NCBI GenBank assembly: GCA_964644705.1
Contig: CAZXYF010000081.1
Location: 1 to 12,849, forward strand
Origin: CAZXYF01 sp964644705
Lineage (GTDB): Bacteria; Planctomycetota; Brocadiia; SM23-32
Reading direction: 5' to 3'
DNA length: 12,849 nucleotides
The position numbers and the translations under genes are program-made. The notes beneath the pieces were generated by a model. The model worked only from the letters and a program-made list of their open reading frames with translations. It did no database searches and was not told where the DNA came from. Of this stretch, positions 7,283 to 12,849 are shown one piece after another. Every line of letters starts with the position of its first letter. Position 1 is the first letter of the stretch.

Positions 7283-8116
7283 TCAGCTGAGCTTCTCCAC
7301 GATATCCATCAACCGGCGCCCGTATTCCACATACGAATTATACGCGGCATCCTCCCCGGAAGCCGATTGCCCCTCATGCACCACGGCCTCGAGATGTGGC
7401 TCAATGGAGACTCCACCCTCATATCCGGTGGCGAACAGATCTTCCAGCACCTGATGGACACATCCGTCCCCCTCTCCCGGATAGGTGTAGCGCATCCCAT
7501 CTTCCTCTTTAACCCCGTCTTTAATATGCACGTAAACGATATGTTCTCGCACGGCTTTGTAATATTCCCAGGGATCCTGACCGTGGGCCACGGGGTTGCC
7601 GGTATCCCAGACAAGTTTCAGATGATCCGAATCAACCTCTTCCAGCATCTGCAGCGTCTGTTCGGGCCCCTGGCCGGCCCACCCGTCGCAGTTCTCATGC
7701 ACCAGCGTTATATTGGCCTTTTCGGCCATTTTGGCGAGCTCACTCAGACGGTTGATCGCTTCCTCGCGCCATTCCTCCTGCGGCCAGCCGGCGTTCGGGT
7801 AGCTCATGGTGCGAATATACTCACATCCCAGCTCCCGCATCCGCGGGATTGCTCGTTCCAACTCGTGCCGATCGATCTCCGGATGATTGATAATGGGGCG
7901 GGACCAGTTACACAACTGGGAACCGAAATCAGAGACACCGAGTCCGGCGTTGGCGACCTTTTCCGCCACTTTTTGGAACGTATCGTCACACAGATCTGTA
8001 ACGTTTACCCCATCGACATTCCTGAGTTCAATATGCTTCCAGCCCAACTCCTTATGAGCCTGGATCTGAGTATCGATATCCTCACCAGCTTCATCTGCTA
8101 TTCCAGAAAAGTACAT
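7283..8116 (-). CDS. Sugar phosphate isomerase/epimerase family TIM barrel
   Basis: Complete 277-residue member of the xylose-isomerase-like TIM-barrel superfamily (AP endonuclease 2 fold; relatives include IolE, hydroxypyruvate isomerase and ketose 3-epimerases). The four expected metal ligands are visible in order: Glu141 in LVHENCDGW, Asp171 in VWDTGN, His197 in YVHIKDG and Glu239 in SIEPHLE. The barrel starts with FSGIADEAGED (3-13). No signal peptide is seen, so it is cytosolic. It probably interconverts a sugar or sugar acid using a divalent metal, but the substrate cannot be told. GGGG lies seven bases upstream of the ATG at 8116. It is the first gene of the leftward run; the next gene follows after 73-79 bp with no clear terminator, so partial co-transcription is possible. 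Confidence 0.88.
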   Translation of the reverse strand: MYFSGIADEAGEDIDTQIQAHKELGWKHIELRNVDGVNVTDLCDDTFQKVAEKVANAGLGVSDFGSQLCNWSRPIINHPEIDRHELERAIPRMRELGCEYIRTMSYPNAGWPQEEWREEAINRLSELAKMAEKANITLVHENCDGWAGQGPEQTLQMLEEVDSDHLKLVWDTGNPVAHGQDPWEYYKAVREHIVYVHIKDGVKEEDGMRYTYPGEGDGCVHQVLEDLFATGYEGGVSIEPHLEAVVHEGQSASGEDAAYNSYVEYGRRLMDIVEKLS

Positions 8117-8253
8117 GTGCGTTCCCCATCAATTCACTAAAATACAGTTTAATCAAGCAGTAACAGCCGTTCAGGTCTGGCAGTTGTGTCAATTAAACCC
8201 CTGCTTACCCGCATGTGTCAAGTCCCCCGGAGGACATCCCGGTTCATTAGAGC

Positions 8254-8282
8254 TTGTGACATAACTCCAAAACGGTTACATT
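8254..8282 (+). promoter_or_regulatory. Candidate sigma-70-type promoter for the GGDEF-like gene
   Basis: TTGTGA (8254-8259) and TACATT (8277-8282) are separated by exactly 17 bp. Each box matches four of six consensus bases. Transcription would start near 8289, giving a leader of about 55 nt before the GTG at 8345. The surrounding 8117-8311 stretch is the divergent region shared with the TIM-barrel gene. It also holds the octamer TGTGTCAA twice (8185-8192 and 8214-8221, 29 bp apart) and the related TGTGACA at 8256-8261, which could be operator half-sites. Confidence 0.3.
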
Positions 8283-8344
8283 CCTGAATGGAACGACATA
8301 TCTTTTAGTACTTGCGCGACTCTTTTGGGAAAGGACAAAGGGTT

Positions 8345-9190
8345 GTGAGCGCTACCCGAGGCACAGCATCGCCGAAAAATCTGGAGGGCATGTATCGATA
8401 TCGGCGCGCCGCCATACTGACTCTCGTACTTGCTGGTCTGGCATCGTTATACGCATTTCTTATGTCCACAGCATGGCTCCCCACCTCCCCCGCTCTCAGG
8501 CTCCTTCTGCCCTGTGTTACACTGTGGTTTATCGCTGTGGCTCTCTACGGGTTATTCCGAAGTGAAACCCTCATGAACCAGGCCCTGCGAGAGATGGACC
8601 GGTCCGCCATGATGCGGCTTGAGCGCATGGCACGAACAAGTGAACCCGGCAGTTCCAATGATTATCTCTATTTGAAAGCCCGGCTGGAGGAGGAAAAGGC
8701 TCGGGTGGACCGTCACGGAGGGGTGATGAGTCTCCTGTATCTGCAGCTGGAGGACTACAACCAGATCAAAACCGAATACGGGGCTAAGATTACGGATGAG
8801 GTACTCAATCAGCTCGGGGAATCGATGGTTGTTCATCTTCGGAGATACGACGCGCTACGCCGAATCTACCCGAATCGCTATCTGGTATTACTGCCGGAAA
8901 CCAACCGACGTGACGCTCGGAAAGTGGGGCGAAGTCTGGTTCAGATGGGGCAGGACTACACCTATCAGTTGCCCGCTGGTGGCTCGGTCAACGGGCTTGA
9001 ACTGACCTGCGGGATTGCCGCCTATCCCATCAATGGAGATGGCGTCGAAAACGTCGTCACGGCTGCCCATGCCGCATGTCGGGACGCACGCATGGGTGAG
9101 GAGGCCCCCATCGCTATGTCCGAACAATTTGTCCGCACTGATTCGTCCGGTGAACAGGTCGTTTCCGACGTGCGCGAGACGGACACCTGA
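8345..9190 (+). CDS. Membrane protein with degenerate GGDEF domain, I-site retained
   Basis: 281-residue inner-membrane protein. Two hydrophobic helices (about 22-42 and 51-71) form a short hairpin, followed by a linker helix and a cytosolic GGDEF-fold domain (about 108-255). The fold is recognisable from LYLKARLEEEKARVDRHGG, LLYLQLEDYNQIKTEYG and LTCGIAAYP. The catalytic GGDEF is replaced by YPNRY (175-179, in the context RRIYPNRYLVLLPE), so diguanylate cyclase activity is not expected. An RxxD motif (R166 to D169) sits exactly five residues before it, where the c-di-GMP inhibitory site lies in active cyclases, so it may bind c-di-GMP. The start is GTG 8345, with AAAGGA nine bases upstream. 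TTG 8312 has no ribosome site, and for ATG 8390 the GGAGG is only two bases away. It is transcribed away from the polysaccharide genes. Confidence 0.75.
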   Translation: MSATRGTASPKNLEGMYRYRRAAILTLVLAGLASLYAFLMSTAWLPTSPALRLLLPCVTLWFIAVALYGLFRSETLMNQALREMDRSAMMRLERMARTSEPGSSNDYLYLKARLEEEKARVDRHGGVMSLLYLQLEDYNQIKTEYGAKITDEVLNQLGESMVVHLRRYDALRRIYPNRYLVLLPETNRRDARKVGRSLVQMGQDYTYQLPAGGSVNGLELTCGIAAYPINGDGVENVVTAAHAACRDARMGEEAPIAMSEQFVRTDSSGEQVVSDVRETDT

Positions 9191-9391
9191 AAAGTTTTTT
9201 CGTGATTGCAAATCAAACGTTTTGACTATGCGTCGTGAACAGAACCGTGTCCCCGGTTCCGCAATCATTTTGTTGCTGAAAGATCCGCCACCTACCCTCG
9301 ATCCACCACCTACCCTCCCCAATTGCCCCGTGGCCGCGCCGTGCGGTTCCCCCAAGGCTTCATGATGGGTTGACCCATCGCCACCAAAACG
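9191..9391. other. Intergenic spacer with small hairpins
   Basis: No gene is seen between the GGDEF-like gene and the phosphate promoter. Two small perfect hairpins are present: GAACCG/CGGTTC (9242-9247 and 9254-9259) and GATGGG-TTGA-CCCATC (9364-9379). Neither is followed by a T-run on the plus strand, so termination of the upstream gene by an intrinsic signal is not established. A T-rich tract (GTTTTTT, near 9195) follows the stop codon without a clear stem. The tandem 18-mer at 9282-9317 also lies here. Confidence 0.4.
9282..9317. repeat. Tandem 18-bp direct repeat, two copies
   Basis: GATCCGCCACCTACCCTC (9282-9299) is followed immediately by a second copy (9300-9317) that differs only in G to A at the sixth base. 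The opposite strand is G-rich, with repeated GGGTAGGTGG tracts, and could in principle form a two-layer G-quadruplex. It lies in non-coding DNA about 75 bp upstream of the Pho-type promoter. Its function is unknown; it may be a small tandem duplication or the end of a dispersed repeat. Confidence 0.7.
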
Positions 9392-9447
9392 CTAACATTC
9401 TGCTAACACTCCCCTAACGTCTGGCTATCATCGTGCCGGTGGATAAT
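9392..9447 (+). promoter_or_regulatory. Pho box with four 11-bp repeats and -10 element
   Basis: Four related hexamers start exactly 11 bp apart: CTAACA (9392), CTAACA (9403), CTAACG (9414) and CTATCA (9425). Direct repeats with an 11-bp period are the hallmark of PhoB/PhoP response-regulator binding sites, although the base consensus differs among phyla. GATAAT (9442-9447) matches five of six bases of a sigma-70 -10 box. It lies ten bases after the last heptamer CTATCAT, the arrangement I recall for E. coli phoA, where the box replaces the -35 element. The predicted start near 9454 gives a leader of about 25 nt for the DUF47-pit pair. Control by phosphate limitation is inferred. Confidence 0.7.
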
Positions 9448-9465
9448 TCACTTGTTCTTCCATTT

Positions 9466-9470
9466 GAGGG
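9466..9470 (+). promoter_or_regulatory. Ribosome binding site fixing the DUF47 start
   Basis: GAGGG stands eight bases before the ATG at 9479. This favours that ATG over the in-frame TTG at 9452, which would lie at or before the predicted transcription start and has no Shine-Dalgarno sequence. Confidence 0.75.
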
Positions 9471-9478
9471 AAGCTGAC

Positions 9479-10156
9479 ATGGCAAGACTAATCGAAGAGC
9501 TTTTTGGGAGCTCTCCTTTTGGGCCATTGGCCAAGCACACAAAAAAGGTTCATGAATGTGTACAGTTACTTCGCCCGCTGATGCAAGCGGCAATCAAGGC
9601 CAATTACGAGGAAATCCATGATCTGCAGGACAAAGTTTCAAAGCTGGAATATGAAGCAGATCAGATCAAACATGCCATTCGCGAACATTTACCGCGTCGC
9701 TATTTTATCCCGGTTGAACGTGAAGACCTGGATGAGTTTCTTCACAATCAGGACCACATAGCGGATCTGGTGGAGGACTTCGCCGTTATTCTGGTCATCC
9801 GCAAAACGCGAATCCATCCCGAGCTCGCCGAACAGTTTCTTGATTTCGTGGATCAGGTTTACCAGGTCAGCGACACGCTTGAGGATGCGGCCGAGAAGAT
9901 GACGGCGTTAGCCGAGACTTCTTTTGGCGGAGCAGAAGCGGATGAAGTGCTGGAGCTAATCGAGGGACTGGGGGAAGAAGAATGGAAAGCGGACCGGATG
10001 CAGCGCGAATTGAGTAAATGTATGTATGAGCTCGAGGATGAGCTGGATCCCATCACTATCATTTTCTACGAAAAGATGCTGCGTACTCTCAGCGCCGTCG
10101 CCAATGCAGCAGAAAATACAGGCGAATCATTGAGAACAATGATTGTCAAAGGATAA
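9479..10156 (+). CDS. DUF47/PhoU-like phosphate transport accessory protein
   Basis: 225-residue cytosolic all-helical protein of the TIGR00153/DUF47 family, distant relatives of PhoU that are usually encoded next to Pit transporters and thought to modulate them. It opens with the family's typical ARLIEELFGSSPFGPL (2-17). Two ExxxD metal-binding-type motifs of PhoU proteins appear: LEYEAD (56-61) and EEWKAD (167-172), together with HNQDHIADL (89-97). LPRRYFIPVEREDL (71-84) is also characteristic of the family. Length is normal. It sits directly behind the Pho-box promoter and 44 bp before pit, so the two should form one operon. In Sinorhizobium the equivalent orfA-pit pair is under PhoB control, which fits the upstream site. 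Biochemical role is inferred from family and context. Confidence 0.9.
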   Translation: MARLIEELFGSSPFGPLAKHTKKVHECVQLLRPLMQAAIKANYEEIHDLQDKVSKLEYEADQIKHAIREHLPRRYFIPVEREDLDEFLHNQDHIADLVEDFAVILVIRKTRIHPELAEQFLDFVDQVYQVSDTLEDAAEKMTALAETSFGGAEADEVLELIEGLGEEEWKADRMQRELSKCMYELEDELDPITIIFYEKMLRTLSAVANAAENTGESLRTMIVKG

Positions 10157-10200
10157 ACCTCTTCACAATCTGATTTTCACTAAAGGAAGTTTATAGACCT

Positions 10201-11499
10201 ATGGGTTGGATCATCATTGTCGTAGCCGCCGTGCTCGGACTGTACATGGCCTGGAATATTGGGGCGAACGATGTTGCTAACTCGATGGCCGACGCCGTCG
10301 GCTCGAAAGCAATCAGCATCAAGGGGGCCATCGTAGCTGCGGGCATTTGTGAATTTGCGGGCGCTGTCCTGGTGGGATCACACGTAACCGATACGGTGAG
10401 AAAGGGCATTGTCAGCCCGGAGGCCCTCACGGGTGCCCCCGCAATCATGGCGTTGGGGATGGCATGTGCACTACTGGCTGCCGCGCTATGGCTCAACGTG
10501 GCCACGTGGGTGGGGATGCCCGTCAGCACGACCCACTCCATCGTGGGGGCGGTTACAGGATTCGGCATTGTCGCGGCCGGTTGGGGAGCCGTCAACTGGA
10601 TGAAGATGGGACAGATCGTGGCCAGCTGGTTTATTTCTCCCCTGGTCGGCGGATTTCTCGCTTACGTTCTTTTCAAGTTCATTTCCTGGGCCATTCTTGG
10701 GAAGCGTAAGCCCGTGCTCGCTGCACGCGCTCTCACCCCTGTAATCGTTTTTGGGGTGGCGGTCGTGGTGAGTTTGGCTGTTTTTTACAAAGGACTGAAA
10801 CATCTTTTGGGAAGCGCCTCCTGGCTCAGCGGGATTACACCCGTCCTCATATCACTGGCCATTGCTGTTGTCGCCGCGCTTGTGGCACGAATTCTCGTGG
10901 TCCGTTACCTCGATCGTGTGGGCGACGGCGATGAACCACTGGAAGACCAACTGGAATATGTGGAACGCATTTTTGCCCCTCTGGTCATCATCACCTCCTG
11001 TTGTGTGGCATTCGCACACGGTTCCAACGATGTGGCTAATGCGGTAGGCCCTCTGGCTGCTGTCACGAGAATTGTGCAGACCAACAAAGTTACCATGGAG
11101 GTGCCGGTGCCAACATGGATTCTGGCTCTGGGGGGTGGGGGAATAACCCTTGGGCTGGCCATGTATGGCTATCGTGTCATGACCACCGTAGGGGAAAAGA
11201 TCACCCAGATAACCCCATCTCGCGGGGTCGCTGCCGATGTGGCAGCCACCTTCACCGTGCTCGTTTGCAGCCGCCTGGCCATTCCCGTTTCCACCACGCA
11301 TACGTTGGTTGGAGCGATCCTTGGGGTCGGCTTTGCCCGCGGTCTTGGCGCCATCAATCAGGACGTGACCCGTAATATCTTTGGGTCCTGGCTGTTGACC
11401 GTGCCCGCTGCAGCGGGGCTATCGGTCGTATTGTTTGTGGGAAGCAAATTCTTCCTGCTTGAATCAGTTGAAAAGCTGATCGCGGCCACTCCTGCCTGA
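10201..11499 (+). CDS. pit: Inorganic phosphate transporter, Pit family
   Basis: 432-residue inner-membrane carrier of the PiT family, which takes up phosphate or metal-phosphate complexes driven by the proton or sodium gradient. The family's internal duplication is plain. Repeat one has GANDVANS (21-28) and PVSTTHSIVG (107-116); repeat two has GSNDVANAVGP (274-284) and PVSTTHTLVG (362-371). About ten to twelve hydrophobic helices are seen, with a cytoplasmic loop around 236-256 (VGDGDEPLEDQLEYVER). Length and motifs are intact. The ATG at 10201 directly starts the membrane segment MGWIIIVVAAVLG; the nearest purine-rich site, AAGGA, is 13 bases upstream, rather far. It follows the DUF47 gene by 44 bp without a separate promoter that I can see. 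No clear terminator follows. Confidence 0.95.
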   Translation: MGWIIIVVAAVLGLYMAWNIGANDVANSMADAVGSKAISIKGAIVAAGICEFAGAVLVGSHVTDTVRKGIVSPEALTGAPAIMALGMACALLAAALWLNVATWVGMPVSTTHSIVGAVTGFGIVAAGWGAVNWMKMGQIVASWFISPLVGGFLAYVLFKFISWAILGKRKPVLAARALTPVIVFGVAVVVSLAVFYKGLKHLLGSASWLSGITPVLISLAIAVVAALVARILVVRYLDRVGDGDEPLEDQLEYVERIFAPLVIITSCCVAFAHGSNDVANAVGPLAAVTRIVQTNKVTMEVPVPTWILALGGGGITLGLAMYGYRVMTTVGEKITQITPSRGVAADVAATFTVLVCSRLAIPVSTTHTLVGAILGVGFARGLGAINQDVTRNIFGSWLLTVPAAAGLSVVLFVGSKFFLLESVEKLIAATPA

Positions 11500-11621
11500 A
11501 ACCGTCCAAAACCGACAAAGGGTTGCCTGGTCTTCCGTGTTTGACCTTCACCTTCCGGCTCTTGGACACACCTGCTTCAATCCGAGTAAGTGTCCGGCCG
11601 TTCCCGAAGTTACTTTAGGGT

Positions 11622-11662
11622 TTGAAGGGGCGCCGCTTGTACCGTTATCCTCTCTGCAGAGA
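11622..11662 (+). promoter_or_regulatory. Weak promoter and 12-bp palindrome before the URO-D-like gene
   Basis: TTGAAG (11622-11627) and TATCCT (11646-11651) are 18 bp apart and each match four of six consensus bases. The -10 box runs straight into the perfect palindrome TCTCTGCAGAGA (11651-11662), which is followed by TTTTTATT. A palindrome over the expected transcription start would suit a repressor operator; an early hairpin with a U-run is another reading. Upstream, GGACAC (11564-11569) pairs with GTGTCC (11590-11595). The evidence is pattern only. Confidence 0.3.
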
Positions 11663-11688
11663 TTTTTATTCGTCGGAGAACAGGCCTT

Positions 11689-12807
11689 ATGAAAATACCG
11701 CGCGATCAGTATTTGGATTACATGACGTTTCGCTCCGTGGAGCGTCCAATATTCGTGGAACTGTTCGGTCCCCTGGTCGGCCTGGAGGATGAGTGGCGCC
11801 AGCAGGGAGCCAGTGAAGAGGAAATCAACCTGACAGCTTTTGGCTTTGACTACGTCCCACGCCATTCCCTTCAGGTCAATACCGGCATGCAGGGCGGCTG
11901 TGAACCGGAGGACCTGGAGGAAACGGAGGAACACATCATTCGCCGGGACCGGTACGGGCGAAAAAAGAAGCTCTGCAAAGGAAAGGCCACCATCGCCCTC
12001 CCCCTGGAGTATCCCGTTACCGACATGGAATCCTGGCTGGAGATCAAACAGTGGTATGAATTCAATGAGGATCGTTTCGCGGAAGGTTGCATCAAACAGG
12101 CGCAACGAGCCCGGGATGAAGGGCAGCTGCTGCACATGAGCATACCGGGAGGTTTCGATGAACCGCGTCAGCTGATGGGGGAAGAAGCGGCGTGCCGCGC
12201 GTATTACGATCAGCCCGAACTGATGCACGACATTCTGGATACGATCGCCTCCACCGCCTTACGGGTACTGGACCGGGTAACGCAACAGGTAACCGTGGAT
12301 CAGCTCTCCGTGCATGAGGACCTCGCGGGCAAGAGCGGACCGCTGGTGGGTCCCCGACAGATAGAGGATTTTATCGGGCCCTATTACTCCAGAATATGGG
12401 ACCTGATGGAGTCCCGGGGGGCTCAGCTGTTCCAGCAGGATTCGGACGGAAACATCAATATGGTGCTGGATTCGTTTATGGAAGCCGGAATAAACAGCGT
12501 TCTGCCCATGGAACCGGCCGCGGGAATGGATATCGTGCAAACGCGCGAGGAGTACGGAGACAACCTGGCCATGATGGGCGGCATCGACAAACACGTTATC
12601 CGGCGCAGTAAGAGTGAGATTCGCGAGGAACTGGAGTACAAACTCCAGCCGAAAATGCAGGACGCCGGTGGGACCGTTTTCGGATTGGACCATCGCATAC
12701 CCAACGGCACTCCCATCGAACTGTACCGCTATTACGTTCGAACCGCACGGGAGATTCTCGGCTTGGACCCGGATCCGGATCCAAACTGGGAACGGATGGC
12801 TTTCTGA
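11689..12807 (+). CDS. Uroporphyrinogen decarboxylase-like (URO-D superfamily) protein
   Basis: 372-residue cytosolic TIM-barrel protein of the URO-D superfamily, but not HemE, because the N-terminal RQAGR substrate motif is missing. Conserved family blocks are HEDLAGKSGPLVGP (209-222), DSDGNI (251-256), LPMEPAAGMD (272-281), MMGGIDK (295-301) and DHRIPNGTPIELYRYY (334-349). In the corrinoid methyltransferase branch (MtaA/CmuA type) a His-x-Cys pair binds zinc just before the Gly-Asn; here the segment reads QQDSDGN, with neither His nor Cys. A classical zinc-dependent methyl transfer is therefore doubtful. Such divergent members are frequent in PVC bacteria and their substrates are mostly unknown. 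The ATG at 11689 has GGAGAA about 11 bases upstream. It follows pit by 189 bp and probably has its own promoter. Confidence 0.85.
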   Translation: MKIPRDQYLDYMTFRSVERPIFVELFGPLVGLEDEWRQQGASEEEINLTAFGFDYVPRHSLQVNTGMQGGCEPEDLEETEEHIIRRDRYGRKKKLCKGKATIALPLEYPVTDMESWLEIKQWYEFNEDRFAEGCIKQAQRARDEGQLLHMSIPGGFDEPRQLMGEEAACRAYYDQPELMHDILDTIASTALRVLDRVTQQVTVDQLSVHEDLAGKSGPLVGPRQIEDFIGPYYSRIWDLMESRGAQLFQQDSDGNINMVLDSFMEAGINSVLPMEPAAGMDIVQTREEYGDNLAMMGGIDKHVIRRSKSEIREELEYKLQPKMQDAGGTVFGLDHRIPNGTPIELYRYYVRTAREILGLDPDPDPNWERMAF

Positions 12808-12849
12808 GAGTTCCATCCGCGCTGTCGCCTCACCAGTGCTGTCCTAAAC

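Noticed and set aside
7367..8140. 257-codon plus-strand frame opposite the TIM-barrel gene
   Set aside because: The minus-strand protein has the full set of metal ligands of the isomerase superfamily, so the plus frame is a shadow.
8312..8344. Upstream TTG start for the GGDEF-like protein
   Set aside because: TTG at 8312 has no Shine-Dalgarno sequence, whereas GTG at 8345 has AAAGGA nine bases upstream.
11689..12807. Annotation as HemE (uroporphyrinogen decarboxylase)
   Set aside because: The N-terminal RQAGR motif of true HemE is missing, and the motif set fits a divergent URO-D superfamily member.
1..12849. CRISPR array, transposon, prophage or tRNA gene
   Set aside because: No regularly spaced repeats beyond the two-copy 18-mer and the Pho repeats, no transposase or integrase motifs, and no cloverleaf with a TTCRA-type T-loop were found.

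Overview
The window reads as ordinary chromosomal DNA of a free-living Gram-negative-type bacterium with moderately high GC content. The mix of genes is what one often meets in the PVC superphylum (Kiritimatiellota, Verrucomicrobiota, Lentisphaerota, Planctomycetota): a uroporphyrinogen-decarboxylase-like protein that is not HemE, a xylose-isomerase-like TIM barrel, an O-antigen-polymerase-type protein, and short TTGAA-type intergenic repeats. A Kiritimatiellota-like host is my best guess, but it is an inference without a marker gene. I see no tRNA, rRNA, CRISPR array, transposase or phage gene.

Layout. Bases 1-519 hold no convincing gene but are packed with inverted repeats and contain a strong minus-strand intrinsic terminator (113-134). 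From 520 to 8116 six genes lie on the minus strand. In order of transcription they encode a sugar-isomerase-like TIM barrel, an unrecognised cytoplasmic protein, an O-antigen ligase/polymerase-type membrane protein whose start overlaps the previous stop, a divergent argininosuccinate-synthase-like protein, CinA, and a membrane family-2 glycosyltransferase. About 200 bp of divergent regulatory DNA follows. On the plus strand come a two-helix membrane protein with a degenerate GGDEF domain, then a phosphate pair (a DUF47/PhoU-like protein and a Pit transporter), then a URO-D-like protein.

How the genes fit together. The phosphate pair is the clearest functional unit. It is preceded by four CTAACA-like hexamers spaced exactly 11 bp apart and by a GATAAT -10 box at the spacing expected of a PhoB-type promoter. 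The minus-strand set mixes surface-polysaccharide genes (polymerase/ligase and glycosyltransferase) with CinA, an NMN-deamidase-family housekeeping protein, and with an ArgG relative that has lost several canonical active-site residues. The divergently transcribed GGDEF protein has lost its catalytic motif but keeps an RxxD inhibitory-site motif at the correct distance, so it may sense c-di-GMP, possibly to control polysaccharide synthesis.

The points most worth following are the ArgG-like protein, the degenerate GGDEF protein, the Pho-type promoter, the structured region beyond the glycosyltransferase gene, and the unknown protein translationally coupled to the polymerase. No complete new defence or mobile system is evident.
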